Of a stretch of 64,000 nucleotides of DNA, positions 25,501 to 38,988 are shown piece after piece (position 1 is the first letter of the stretch; each line of letters begins with the position of its first letter). Both the position numbers and the translations under genes were made by a program. Below the pieces are notes generated by a model. The model did no database searches. It was not told the origin of the DNA and saw only the letters and a list, made by a program, of their open reading frames with translations. Source of the DNA: Paramecium sonneborni (taxonomy: Eukaryota > Ciliophora > Oligohymenophorea > Peniculida > Parameciidae); NCBI GenBank assembly GCA_905182985.1, contig CAJJDN010000052.1, positions 62,001-126,000 on the forward strand. The letters run 5' to 3'.

Positions 25501-28500
25501 CAAAGCTTTCTTTATCTGGTTTTGGTTCTTTATTTTAACCAGACAAAATTAAGGGTTTCCCATCTTTTAAAGTATAATATTTTAATCTTTAATTTGTAGT
25601 GTTAATAATACACGTTTAAACTGAAAAATAAATTAATTTTGTTTTTTTAACTTATTCCTTTTCTACTTTAATATGACAACTTTGGCTATTTATTGAGTCT
25701 TTTAATTCATACTATGTAGCTTATGTTATATCTTATTATTAAGTCAATTCAAATCCACATACATGTAAATTAATACCTAAATGATCTCCATTCTTTAACC
25801 AATGTAATTATAATTCTCCTTAAGGTACTAATTCTATTAATCCTGCTTCTACTTTAATTGTTGTTGTATAATTAAATTCTGTAACTGTTACAGATCTTAC
25901 AAGATTCTCATGTTAATCATTTTATAAATGAGATAATGAATTTCCTCTAGAAAATGCTGATTATTGTTTTTCATATTACATACCATTATTTGGTTTTTTG
26001 TAATGATTTATAATGAGTTTTTGAATTTCTTAATTTTCATTTGAATGAAACAAAAATTAAAGAGGAATAGGTAATAAATTGTATAAAATAAAAGCTGGTT
26101 TAAATTCAATATATTTTACATTCTAAACCAGTGTAGTATTAAGAGTGGCTAATGTATAACATGGATAATGATGTATTTAAATAGTAATATCATTAAATAT
26201 TCTCTTAATAAAAATAGGTTCATTAGGTTGTGTTAATTTAGTATATTTAGTATCTTAAAAATGAATAACAATAAAGCTATCATCTTTATATAATTCTTAT
26301 GGCATTGCTGCTTATTCTCCTGGTTTGAGTATAAAGTTTTTTGTAATTTTTATACATGATAATTTAATAGACAAATCACAATCAGTTTGATTAACAAACA
26401 TATAGGGTGAATAGATTGTAATAGCTTTTTGTAAATTTTCAATTTAAGTACTAAGCACATAATATTATTATTGATCATCCCATTATAGTTTTTTAACTCC
26501 AGCATAATTGATAGGTACATTGCTTATTGAATTTTAAGTCATTTAAACATCTAAAAATTTTATCATAAGTCTTGTATCACTTTCAAAAGTCTTAGCATAA
26601 TCTTCATCATGTGATTGTACTTCATAATTTTTAGAATCATTATTGGCTATCTCTACTACAATATCACTACCATTCTTTTATACTTTTAAAGGATAACCAC
26701 TTTTATTATAAAGAGAGAAGAGAGTCACATTATCCTAATTTTCTTTAAATGAGATTCCCTTCATACTTGCTAATCTAGTAATTTTTTTGGATTCATTTCT
26801 TCTAAATGTTTCCTCTTCATCATCTTAATCAAGTTATTGCCATTAAGTTAATGTTTTATATAGATTAAGTATCATATCAGTAGATAAATTCATATCTAAA
26901 ATTTGTTTTTTATTACCATTAATATGAATAGTTTACATATATTGCTTTTATTATACAACTAATAATTTTGATGAGTATGATTCTATGATAGGCTCCATTT
27001 TACTAACTACTGGATTAAAATACATTAATTCAATTTAAAATTTACATTAAAGAGCTTTACTTATATAATTTTGATCTAATAAAAATTTCTGAATATTAAA
27101 TCTAAATAATAATAATGGTGCAAATGATTTATTTATATCATTTACTAACACAATCTCTAAAAGATCTAGTTCTAATTTCATCTAACTTATTGTAACTGAT
27201 GGCTTTACTGTTTCCTATTAGAATTCTTATTCTGATTAAATCTCTTCTTCTTTTACTATTTCCATATCTTAATCTCCTGCTGCATAAAATACTTAGACTA
27301 CTTCATCTTTCAATTACGATCCTTAGAGAATACTTGATTTTAATCTACTCAATTAGGATTTCCCTGGTAAATAACTTTTCCTTTTAGTATCATATCGACT
27401 TAAAATTGTTTATTCTGCTACTAAAGATGCTTTTATAGGTAATTAACGAGTTATTGATTCATTCACTGAAGATTCCTAATCATCTTAAAAAAACTATTCA
27501 CATAATTTAATCTAATCTTATTAAAATTTTATTGTTTGAAAAATTAAAGCATAGTCATTATGAGATATATTTATTCTAATCTTATCAAATTTTAATAAGT
27601 CCTATACAATAATATTTTATATTTATTCATTTTAACCATCTGTCTTATAATTTGAATAATTTATATCGCATTCACAAGTAAATTTATTTCGAATAAATTC
27701 AATTTTAATTGGATATAATATCATCTTTTTCTTTGTTTACTTTGATATTTTTTATAAAGCTGCAAAATTTGTATTAAAAAATGAAACTGTTAAACTCAAT
27801 TCTAATTTTCTATTCTTTATATTTCCTTAATTTGAATATTATTCATTATTCTTTTCATGATATTTATGATGAGCATCCTTATTCAATTCATCATTCAATT
27901 TTATAAGAGAATCTAATTATAAAACCAAACAATTCTTTAATGATTCATTGTGTGTTATAATTAAAGTCTTTAGTAATTTAATATTCACATTTAATAAAGG
28001 CTATTTTTATTTATATGATGGTGTTTAAACTGTCAATTATGATGGTGGAGATTATTAACTATTAATATCTTCATCAAATTTTGATGGCTCAAAAAATAAT
28101 GCAATTGTTTTTAAATAATAAGCATTTATTAAATATTTAGATTCCCCAATATTTATTTTAACATCTGTAGATTCTTCTCCTAAAATTACTGTTATATTTA
28201 ATTTATCATTTAATTTATCATCTGTATCAGATCTACTAACAGGTTATTCATTATAAAATTCCATTTTCATTTCATTAATCAACTCTTTAACTTCTTTCAC
28301 TTTCTCTTCCAAATTATCTTCATCCAAAAATTCTTCTAACTTTTTCCTTTCCATAACTATTTTATTTATTACATTTTATATTTTCACTATTAAATTATTA
28401 TCATCAGATTGAGGATATTAATAGTATGTACTTTTTAAATCTTAAACCTACAAATAAAAATTTGTTTTAAATTGAAATACTATGTCTAATAAACTTAAAT

Positions 28501-31500
28501 CAACTAAAGGTCTTGAAAATTATCCTAATGAAGGATATAAATTGCATTCATCCATTAATCTTATTGTAATCTTTGAAAGTTTGAAAATCAATGCAACTTA
28601 ATTCTATTACTTTTTTCCTTATTACTGCTACCTTTTTTTCCTCTAAGTCTTTTAACTTTAAATTTCATATTAAGTTTACATAACCTTTAATAAAAATAAA
28701 TAGTGTTTTCTCAAAATATTAAGTTGAATATCTGTAATTTTTATTCTTATTTCCTACGTTCTATTAAGCACTATATTAGGAAATAAATTCTCATATTCAC
28801 TCACTAACATCGGTGTCTAAATCCTTAAAACACCAGAAAAAGGGTTTGAAATATATTATAAATCTGCTGTACTTTTTATCTATATTCTCATTGTGTCTGC
28901 AGATACTACAATTATTTACCACCACAAACAATCCAATTTTTAAACTGCTTGAATCTATTTCTTATTAGCTCTAATAGAAGTTTCATTAAATTTATTCATT
29001 TCCTTACTTGCATCCAACTCAAAACTCACTGTTTTTATTTGAAGTTCAAATGATTCATTTATGTTTCCTGCTGGTTTTATAAGTATCTTGGGATTCTCAA
29101 GTAAGATTTTAATTTTAAAAAATGAAGGTGATTTTAGCTTTTATGTGATAAGTTCTAAATCTTATTCATTCTCCTCCTTACTCGCCTATTTTTTCTTCTA
29201 GGAAATTTCAAATAAACTTAAAACTTTAATAATAGTTGCATGTAAATAATCTATAAAACAATCTCTTACAATTAAATGAAGATCATCTGAAACATCATCA
29301 TTATTAGATGGAATTTTAAATTTAGAATATTTAAATTAAACCATTTATTTTTCAATTTATTACTTATTTGAAAATATAGTTAAACCAGGGATTCCAATAT
29401 TTTTTTTGTTTTTTTCTTCTTTTGTTTTATTTCTTTCTTTTTATTTTTTTTAACCTAAAAACATATGTCTATTTCCTTATATTGACTTAAGATCAATAAT
29501 TTCAATTTTTTAAATATGTCCTTCTATAAAATATTCATCATCATTAATGGTTAATACTGCACTAATTTAATTAACTTGAATTTATAGAAATTCATTTGGT
29601 TTTTCTTTATCTTTTTCTTTTTCTAAGATAATTACAATCAATTTAATATCTTAAGTTAAAATAGAGACCTTATAGATACTCTCTGGTAATTTTTCATTGC
29701 TTTCACCTTATTATACATCATGTTAATCTGAATCAGAGACAGAAGATTTCTATAATGTAAATGATCTAACACTTTTAATATTAGCCCTTGTAAAATCTTA
29801 TCTAGTTTACATAAATTTGGTTTCACTAACAGGAATTTGTGTATACTTCATATTTATTGTTTATTATGTATTATCTGCAAAATCAGTTAAATCTGTAGTG
29901 CTATCTTTGCTCTTTTACAATGAAGGTTTAACCATAAATAAATTAATTTTAGTAAGAAAAGATTCTAAATAATGAGCTTCTAAGGATGAAAGTTAAGCAA
30001 CAATATAAGATTAAGGTTAATTAGGTTAATGAGAATCTGTATTACACATTCTTACTCTAATAGCTCCATGAATTTATTATGCTTCTTCTTCTTTAAAATC
30101 TGTAACTTATTTAATTTTTCTTAATAGTTTATTTTCTATTACACTTGGTCTGACTTTAAGTATATTTGGAGTATTAGGTTAAGAGTAATGAATTGATCTT
30201 AGTATAGATTATCCATGATCTTCAATTGATATTGAATTAATAGTAAATTCTTAATAATTATCATTCGTTCCTGAAAGACTCAATAATTTGATTTAATCAA
30301 AAGTTATTAAGATTTCTGATTATTAATTATATTTTAATTCTATTTAAAACCTTTTAATTTGAAATCTATATTTAGTTAACAATTCATTATTTTATTTAGG
30401 CATTTGTTTGACAGTTTATTCAAAGTCTTTTTTTCCCTTATCATTTTATTAAGGTACTGTATTATCTTATACAATTTTAAGATTAGTTGTTTTTGTTTTA
30501 ATATCATGAATTTTCTATTAGATAAATTTAAACCATCTATTCTTTTCTTATAGAGTTTTTGCTTAGAAATACATAATTTCTTTTTTGGATTTAATCTTGA
30601 ATGAATTTAATACTCCAATATCTTATTATGCTTCAGAAACAACTACATCTCTTAATCCAACATATTGATTATAATCTATATCACTCTCATTCTGATATAA
30701 GTATATATACCATCCAGATAATACAGCATAATAAGAAGACCAAGATCTAAGAAATTTGCCTCTTTTTCTTAGAATTCCTTTACATGAACTATATTTTATT
30801 AATTTAGATTTCTCTTATTGTAATATACTACTCAAAGATTGATCGGCACTTAAATCATTTATGGTTTACATTAATTTTTAAAATGTATATGGTACCTCTG
30901 GATTTATTGAAGCTGTCAAAGATGGCAATTCAAAGTTTATCTTAGTTTGAGGAAGATTTGCTTATGAACTTTTTTTAAAATATAAATTTAACTCCATTGA
31001 AAAATCTTCTAATACATCATATTTTTTTGATCTCATCCTCAAAGTGTTATTCAATATTTCCTATCCTCTTTAAGTTTAACTCAATTTTTAATAATTATAA
31101 AAGTAATGAATTGATGAAAAATATTATAATTAAACTGATTTTAATTTCATCACATAATTATCATAATTCTAAGATTTATGATGTTTTTTATGATGTATTT
31201 ACTATTAATTAAATTATTATGGTTATTACAATTACTATAATGAAGTTGATTTCTCTAAAGGATTAATTGAATTAACATTTGCAAAATTAAATTAACTAAC
31301 TAATTAATTTTTCTCATTGTGAACTGTTAATAAAGGTTATTCTACAATTCTTGATTTTCCTACACTTTCTCCACTTACACCTAATCTTTTGTAATGATCA
31401 GAACCCAATTTAATAAAACCTGGAACTTGTCTATCATCTACAGTAATTATTTCTAAATCTCCTAACTTTAATACCCAACAATCTGAATATAAATCATTTA

Positions 31501-33556
31501 TCTGTTAATTTGGAATGATAACAATTGGTGATTAAATTGTAATATTTATGTAATTTTTTGTTTACGTTTCTATTTTCTTTTCTGAATCAGGATCTTCTTT
31601 TTTCTCTTTCTACTCTTTCTTATTTTTATTTATATTCTCTTTCACCTTACCTTCTTACTATCTATCATCTTAAGGAGGCATTCTAAAATATGCTATTACT
31701 CTTTGCAAAGATGCCACAAATACCATAAATTCAATCTTTTAAACATCCAAGTAAATACTTGTAAAATAATTGGGTCTAGATAAAGGATGTTTTTCTAATT
31801 TGAAATAAATTAGTGGTTTCTCTTAAATATCATAACTTTTTATTTTCTTTACTATTGGTACAATGATATCATTCTTTTCTTCAACACTGAACATTTAAAC
31901 TTCCATATCTTAAATAATTTATTCCAATTCAAAATTATTTCTTCGTTTTTATAAATTGAAATCAAAATTCTTCCATAATAATGTGAAGCCTTCTTCCAAA
32001 TTCTTATGTTTTCTTAGCAATTTTAAACTACCTTTAACTATTGACAATCTAAACTCTAAATAAACATATGTTTCTTCATCCATAAAAGCTGATGGTTTAT
32101 AAGCTTTTTCAATCTCTTTTTTAAATGCTTGTTCAATTTAATGGTGTTCTTTCGCTCTCTCATATATCTCTAAAGCTTATTTGGCCCACATTTATAATGT
32201 TGATATTGAAGTCTTTATCACAATTTATTAGTACTATCTTAATTCTCTTTATTAAGATTTTAACAAAGCTGAAGGTGTTGTTTTTCTTTAGAGTGCATTC
32301 ATTTCAAATTCAAGAAATCTTTTCCTTCTAATTTCAAGAATTTATGCCTTAACAAGATATTAAAATAAAGATCTGAGATAGAGAGAATTATTTTCCATTT
32401 TTAAAAAATCTTATGGTTAAGGTCTCATAATAGTAGTAAGATACTAATCCATTTTTTATTTTACACTGTATTGATAGAGATTGAAGATAGATACAAGTTT
32501 TAAGATTTCTTTATATTAAGTATGTTTAATTTTGAAATCCATTTCCTGTAATTCAACTTTAATTTTGTATTCAGGAACTTTTCTAAAATGCTAATAAGTT
32601 TAAACAACATTAGCTACTGCATTAAGACAGAATATATATTTAGAAGATTTAGAGGTTTTGATTCCCATAGTCAAATTATCGGGTTCATATACTAATTCTT
32701 ATTATAATCTGGATTGAATTCTAGCTTACATTTTTTCATCAATTTAATAAACTGTTCTTTATTTAAGATCTAAATCAATTTTATCAGGATCTATTTTTTT
32801 AATGACTTTTTAAACTTCATAAATTTTATCCTGCTATGTTTTGATAATGTTACTTAAAATTAAATAATGATCATCTGAATTCCAATACATAGCTAATTTA
32901 GATAATTATATTTATTTATTCACAAAAGACAAATCTTTACGTTCATGAATATAGGGATTTGATGTCTATGAAATTTTCCATTCAGAATCTACTGTCTATT
33001 ATGTTATATGATTAATAGTAATGCCCCATGAAAATGAATGTTTACTAATACAATGTTCATAACGAAAATGCACATCAGATATTGAAATATAAAGATTATC
33101 AACTATTCTTGTTATTTATTTTTAAAAAAAACCTGCCTCTTTTTAATCACGCTCCTGATTATCTGTTGTAGTCTCTTACTTTCTGATTTCTTCATCCATA
33201 ACTTTCTTTATGTAAGCTCTTACTTGAGCTGCTTTTGGCTTATAAGAATTAATCTCTTCCAATCCCCACATATCCTCAGAAACAGTTGTGACCAATAAAA
33301 AAACACTGTGAATTTTTATTTCAGTTCTCTATGTGGTCAATTTGTTCCAAGGAAGGTTTATTTCAATTCTCTGTATTGAACTATAGACTAATTCAATTGG
33401 CAATTGTAAAGCTTCAAGAGCCTCTTTCTTTATTGAAACATTTTCAATAACCAAATTGCCTTTCAAAAAAGACAAATTTATTTGTTTCTTGTCAAGTCCA
33501 TCTATAAATCGTCCAAATATTGCTAACAATACTTTCTAAATAAGACCTTCAAACAT
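22587..33556 (-). CDS. VPS13: VPS13-family bridge-like lipid transfer protein
   Basis: The protein is about 3,650 residues. The chorein start is MFEGLIQKVLLAIFGRFIDG, then LDKKQINLSFLKGNLVIENV and LQLPIELVYSSIQRIEINLPW, followed by RIVDNLYISISDVHFRYEHC, all diagnostic of VPS13. Most of the length is beta-rich and repetitive, as expected for the lipid-conducting groove and VAB repeats. The C terminus has the conserved helical/PH-like tail: GLSQAGHCLYNGFSNGITG, TQPYEETQKNGFKGFVKGTLKG, VVKPIAGVLDASAKAAEG, RIRFPRIFYEKSKYFQKY. VPS13 proteins move lipids between membranes at contact sites. The coordinate length is not a multiple of three, so at least one short intron remains unplaced. A VAP-type partner is encoded at 45454-46329. 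Confidence 0.9.
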
Positions 33557-33591
33557 TTAATATATATTAATTCATAAACAACTTATTAATC

Positions 33592-34598
33592 TCACACTTT
33601 TCTCAATTAATCCAAGTTCTTAAATCTCATTCTCTTTATTTTCTCACTCTAATTTTTACTAATTTATTCTAAAATACTACCATTTCTATTTTTAAAAAAA
33701 AACTTTCTTATTTTCGAACCATTAATTATATTTATCTACATTTCTTATTACTTCAAAGTTTCAAAACAAGATTACTTTTTATGTTCCATCTCTCTAATAA
33801 TTTAATCTAACAATCTGGCATTTATAAATTTCGAATTAATTCTACTTAGTACAAATCTCTTTTATAATAATGCACATATATAATTCAATTCAACGTTTTA
33901 TTTTCTTAGATAAGGATCTTTTAGCTTTATCCATCTCTTGTAACACTCTCTACATATTTTCACGATGTTCTAGTTTATCTATATTCACAATTTCCATCAC
34001 ATGAACTTAAAATCTATTGTTAGTTTCAGCTATCATCTCTACTTCATTTGATAAATTATTCAATCTATCATCTAATGTCTTCAATAGTTATTAAACTGCT
34101 CCAAAATCACTCTCTTATCCCTCATTGCTTTTCCTCTTTTGATTCCTTTTATTTATCTAATCACTCTTCTCCAGATTAGCTGTGAGTTAGGAAAGTATTT
34201 TCTCACTTTACTAAAGTACATTAGTTAATTAGTTATTTAATTAAGTATTTTAATCAATTAATGGTTTAATGGCTTTTTCTTGTTCATTAATTACATTTTA
34301 AAAGTCATTAAATTTTACTATCATCATTTATTGTAGTTATTCTAAGATCCTATAAACTTCCGATATTTGGGGTACTTACTATTCTTAATAGAAGGATTCA
34401 TTTAAATTTTATCTTTTAGTTGAACCAAGAAATTAGCTAATATTCTCCTTTTCATATTAGGTTTAAGAAAAGGATTTTGTTTGTTGGGCTTACAATTAAC
34501 TAAATAACTTTAGTTTCTTACTTATGAAAAGATATTCCTAATGGTTATGGCTACTATTATTATGGTTATTGACCTCTTCTGAAAGCTTATGAAAACAT
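33592..34598 (-). CDS. coiled-coil protein with Gln/Pro-rich N terminus
   Basis: The protein starts MFSQAFRRGQQPQQQQPQPLG. A 22-nt intron (GTAAGA...TTTAG) joins it to a Ser/Gln linker and then a long coiled coil (FNDFQNVINEQEKAIK, LNNQLTNVLQQSEKILSQL, LKTLDDRLNNLSNEVEMIAE). At 33890-33892 there is an in-frame TGA. It is either the stop (giving a shorter product) or lies inside a 36-nt intron that is a multiple of three. The second reading is attractive: with one more 25-nt intron the frame continues through basic sequence (KIRKFFFKNRNGSILEQ) to a TGA at 33592, making 307 residues. Family unknown; it resembles trimeric coiled-coil kinetochore or vesicle proteins only in general style. Confidence 0.6.
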
Positions 34599-34878
34599 TT
34601 TTACTTCAAAAATTAAATTAAAAATTATTTCTATTTAAAATTTGATAAACAAAGCTGATTTCGAAGTTTATTTCAGACTAGATATTTAGTCATAAAAAAT
34701 GGTTAAAACTAGAGTGAAGGATTATGAATCTTATTAAGAAAATATTGTACACCGAATAGAGATAACAATAATAAAGATTGAAAAGATTAGGTAGAAAAAT
34801 ATAAAGAAAAGTTGAAATTGAAATAATGATTAATATATTGTATAAATAATTTTAATTTTAATATTAAAGAATTAATTC

Positions 34879-35184
34879 ATGGAAACTTTTTAAAGAGGAC
34901 CACAACGTTTAACAGAAAATGAAGTTGACAAATTGATGAAATGCTAACCACATCTTGTGAAATAAACTTATGATCAAATAGCAAATCTAACTCCAAATTC
35001 ACAAGAAGTAATAAGTAGATAAGCTACAATTAATGTTGGTACAATAGGACATGTTGCTCATGGAAAATCAACATTAGTGAGATCTATAACAACAATAAAG
35101 TATTTGATATGGTAATACTTAAAAGTACAGTGCGTTTTAGATAAGAGAGAGTCAGAAACATTACAATTAGATTAGGTTATGCAA
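34879..35184 (+). pseudogene. duplicated 5' fragment of the eIF2 gamma gene (assembly artefact)
   Basis: This begins with the same ATG context as 36215 and encodes the first 90 or so residues, including the GTP-binding P-loop ([14 protein letters not shown]). It is cut by the N at 35185. The complete copy is at 36215-37775. Confidence 0.9.
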
Positions 35185-35185
35185 N

Positions 35186-35934
35186 TACAAATCTCTTTTA
35201 TAATAATGCACATATATAATTCAATTCAACGTTTTATTTTCTTAGATAAGGATCTTTTAGCTTTATCCATCTCTTGTAACACTCTCTACATATTTTCACG
35301 ATGTTCTAGTTTATCTATATTCACAATTTCCATCACATGAACTTAAAATCTATTGTTAGTTTCAGCTATCATCTCTACTTCATTTGATAAATTATTCAAT
35401 CTATCATCTAATGTCTTCAATAGTTATTAAACTGCTCCAAAATCACTCTCTTATCCCTCATTGCTTTTCCTCTTTTGATTCCTTTTATTTATCTAATCAC
35501 TCTTCTCCAGATTAGCTGTGAGTTAGGAAAGTATTTTCTCACTTTACTAAAGTACATTAGTTAATTAGTTATTTAATTAAGTATTTTAATCAATTAATGG
35601 TTTAATGGCTTTTTCTTGTTCATTAATTACATTTTAAAAGTCATTAAATTTTACTATCATCATTTATTGTAGTTATTCTAAGATCCTATAAACTTCCGAT
35701 ATTTGGGGTACTTACTATTCTTAATAGAAGGATTCATTTAAATTTTATCTTTTAGTTGAACCAAGAAATTAGCTAATATTCTCCTTTTCATATTAGGTTT
35801 AAGAAAAGGATTTTGTTTGTTGGGCTTACAATTAACTAAATAACTTTAGTTTCTTACTTATGAAAAGATATTCCTAATGGTTATGGCTACTATTATTATG
35901 GTTATTGACCTCTTCTGAAAGCTTATGAAAACAT
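35186..35934 (-). pseudogene. duplicated copy of the coiled-coil gene, lacking its 3' end (assembly artefact)
   Basis: It repeats 33850-34598, including the start codon (complement of 35932-35934) and the TGA now at 35226-35228. The possible downstream exons present at 33592-33849 are missing here because the contig begins at 35186. Confidence 0.85.
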
Positions 35935-36214
35935 TTTTACTTCAAAAATTAAATTAAAAATTATTTCTATTTAAAATTTGATAAACAAAGCTGATTTCGA
36001 AGTTTATTTCAGACTAGATATTTAGTCATAAAAAATGGTTAAAACTAGAGTGAAGGATTATGAATCTTATTAAGAAAATATTGTACACCGAATAGAGATA
36101 ACAATAATAAAGATTGAAAAGATTAGGTAGAAAAATATAAAGAAAAGTTGAAATTGAAATAATGATTAATATATTGTATAAATAATTTTAATTTTAATAT
36201 TAAAGAATTAATTC

Positions 36215-37775
36215 ATGGAAACTTTTTAAAGAGGACCACAACGTTTAACAGAAAATGAAGTTGACAAATTGATGAAATGCTAACCACATCTTGTGAAATA
36301 AACTTATGATCAAATAGCAAATCTAACTCCAAATTCACAAGAAGTAATAAGTAGATAAGCTACAATTAATGTTGGTACAATAGGACATGTTGCTCATGGA
36401 AAATCAACATTAGTGAGATCTATAACAACAATAAAGTATTTGATATGGTAATACTTAAAAGTACAGTGCGTTTTAGATAAGAGAGAGTCAGAAACATTAC
36501 AATTAGATTAGGTTATGCAAATGCTAAAATTTTTAAATGTCCAAAATGTCCTGAGCCTTAATGTTATCAATCCTTTTCAAGCAAGAAATAAGATAATGCT
36601 TAATGTGGTTTATGCAAAGAAGTGATGAATCTAGTAAGACACATATCTTTTGTGGATTGTCCAGGACATGATATATTAATGTCTACAATGTTAACAGGTG
36701 CTGCTGTTATGGATTGTGCATTACTTATTGTAGCTGCAAATATGCCTTGTCCTTAACCATAAACATAAGAACATTTAGTTGCTTTAGTCATCACTAAATT
36801 AAAATATGTCATTGTCATTTAAAATAAAGTTGATATTATCTTTAGAGATCAACAAGTAATTTAATTAATAATGAAGCAAGGCTGCTCTAAGAAATTATGA
36901 AGAAATTACAAAGTTTATCAAAGGAACAATTGCTGAAGATTCTCCAATTATACCAGTTTCTGCATAATTGGAATACAATATTGATTGTGTTTTATAATAA
37001 ATATGCAACTTTTTCCCCATTCCTGATAGATAATTACAAGTACCACCAAAAATGATTATTATTAGGTAATCTATATAAATCATTAATTATTTTAATAGAT
37101 CTTTTGATGTGAACAAACCTGGTGAAAAACCTGAAAATCTATAAGGAGGCGTAGTTGGAGGTTCAATTCTATAGGGAATACTTTCAGTTGGAGATGAAGT
37201 TGAAATTAGACCTGGAAGATAATCAAAAAATGGAAATCAAACAACCTGGCATCCAATTACCACTAGAGTTGTTTCACTCTATGCTGAATAAAATGAATTA
37301 ATATATGCTGTTCCAGGTGGTCTTATTGGAGTTGGATTATTAATTGATCCATCTCTTACTCGTAATGATAATCTTGTAGGATGTGTTTTAGGACTTCCTA
37401 AATAATTACCTGAACTCTATAGAGAATTAGAAGTACGTGTTTTTAGTTATCATTTATTTAGATCAATTATTATTTAATGGTCTCTGTAGTTGGTGCACAA
37501 TAATAAGATGGTAAAACTTAAAAGATTGCTAAAATTTAATAAGACGAAATGTTGAAATTTAATGTATTATCCAATGAAACACCAGGTAGAGTTATGATGG
37601 TTAAGGATGATGTAAAAATATTCTTAATCTATCTTAGAAAATTATGAGAGTTGCTCTCAATAACCCAGTATGTACTGGTTTGTAAGAGAAAGTTGCATTC
37701 AGTAGAAGATTAAATAATAAATTTAGATTGATTGGTTGGGGTATTATTACAGATGGAAAAACAATCACATTATGA
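36215..37775 (+). CDS. EIF2S3: translation initiation factor eIF2 subunit gamma
   Basis: Five introns (26, 25, 33, 29 and 26 nt) leave 473 residues, the usual length. The G domain shows P-loop GHVAHGKST, switch/G3 [20 protein letters not shown] and G4-like IVIQNKVDII, with a zinc-knuckle-like insert (CPKCPEPQC and CGLC). Domains II and III follow ([62 protein letters not shown]). The factor carries initiator Met-tRNA with GTP to the 40S subunit. The protein starts [19 protein letters not shown]. Its first third is repeated at 34879-35184 and its last half at 38241-38948 through two unmerged overlaps. Confidence 0.95.
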
Positions 37776-37815
37776 AATGTAAAAAAATAATAATAACATA
37801 TATTTAACATTCCAT

Positions 37816-38162
37816 TCAAACTCCTGTTATTATATTATAATTTCGTTATTAATCATCTTTCACTAAAGATCTTCCCATTTTAGGTATATTCTCTATAAAA
37901 AGTTTCTATTAAGAATCACTATTTTGCATTCCTTTTTATTTTTTTTAATTGCTAAATTATTATGAAAGTTGCTGCTTATCGATTATTTGTTAATTTCTTG
38001 TCGTTTTACGAACCTTTCCTTATAATTCTCTTGCTGTATTTGGATTACTCTTTGAAATATCACATGAAAGTTATTTTTCATTCTAAATTATTTAAGGTAT
38101 TTCTTTCTATTATTAAATGATCAATAAAGATTGATAATTGTTAAGTAACTTATGCGTTTTTG
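37816..38162 (-). pseudogene. duplicated 3' fragment of a coiled-coil gene (assembly artefact)
   Basis: This repeats 38989-39335 and is cut at the N run. The complete gene is at 38989-39549. Confidence 0.85.
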
Positions 38163-38240
38163 NNNNNNNNNNNNNNNNNNNNNNNNNNNNNNNNNNNNNN
38201 NNNNNNNNNNNNNNNNNNNNNNNNNNNNNNNNNNNNNNNN
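38163..38240. other. assembly gap (78 N)
   Basis: This is a run of N flanked on both sides by the same 1,095-bp sequence. It is an artificial spacer and represents no real missing DNA. Confidence 0.95.
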
Positions 38241-38948
38241 AATCTATATAAATCATTAATTATTTTAATAGATCTTTTGATGTGAACAAACCTGGTGAAA
38301 AACCTGAAAATCTATAAGGAGGCGTAGTTGGAGGTTCAATTCTATAGGGAATACTTTCAGTTGGAGATGAAGTTGAAATTAGACCTGGAAGATAATCAAA
38401 AAATGGAAATCAAACAACCTGGCATCCAATTACCACTAGAGTTGTTTCACTCTATGCTGAATAAAATGAATTAATATATGCTGTTCCAGGTGGTCTTATT
38501 GGAGTTGGATTATTAATTGATCCATCTCTTACTCGTAATGATAATCTTGTAGGATGTGTTTTAGGACTTCCTAAATAATTACCTGAACTCTATAGAGAAT
38601 TAGAAGTACGTGTTTTTAGTTATCATTTATTTAGATCAATTATTATTTAATGGTCTCTGTAGTTGGTGCACAATAATAAGATGGTAAAACTTAAAAGATT
38701 GCTAAAATTTAATAAGACGAAATGTTGAAATTTAATGTATTATCCAATGAAACACCAGGTAGAGTTATGATGGTTAAGGATGATGTAAAAATATTCTTAA
38801 TCTATCTTAGAAAATTATGAGAGTTGCTCTCAATAACCCAGTATGTACTGGTTTGTAAGAGAAAGTTGCATTCAGTAGAAGATTAAATAATAAATTTAGA
38901 TTGATTGGTTGGGGTATTATTACAGATGGAAAAACAATCACATTATGA
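38241..38948 (+). pseudogene. duplicated 3' fragment of the eIF2 gamma gene (assembly artefact)
   Basis: This repeats 37068-37775: the domain II/III exons and the stop codon, without a G domain. It is not a separate gene. Confidence 0.9.
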
Positions 38949-38988
38949 AATGTAAAAAAATAATAATAACATATATTTAACATTCCAT

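Larger units (their letters stand above)
33850..36520. repeat. unmerged contig overlap, 1,335 bp direct repeat
   Basis: The block 33850-35184 recurs at 35186-36520, separated by one N at 35185. It carries most of the coiled-coil gene and the 5' end of eIF2 gamma. Copy 1 links to the VPS13 side; copy 2 links to the rest of eIF2 gamma. Merging the copies gives one continuous map. Confidence 0.9.
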
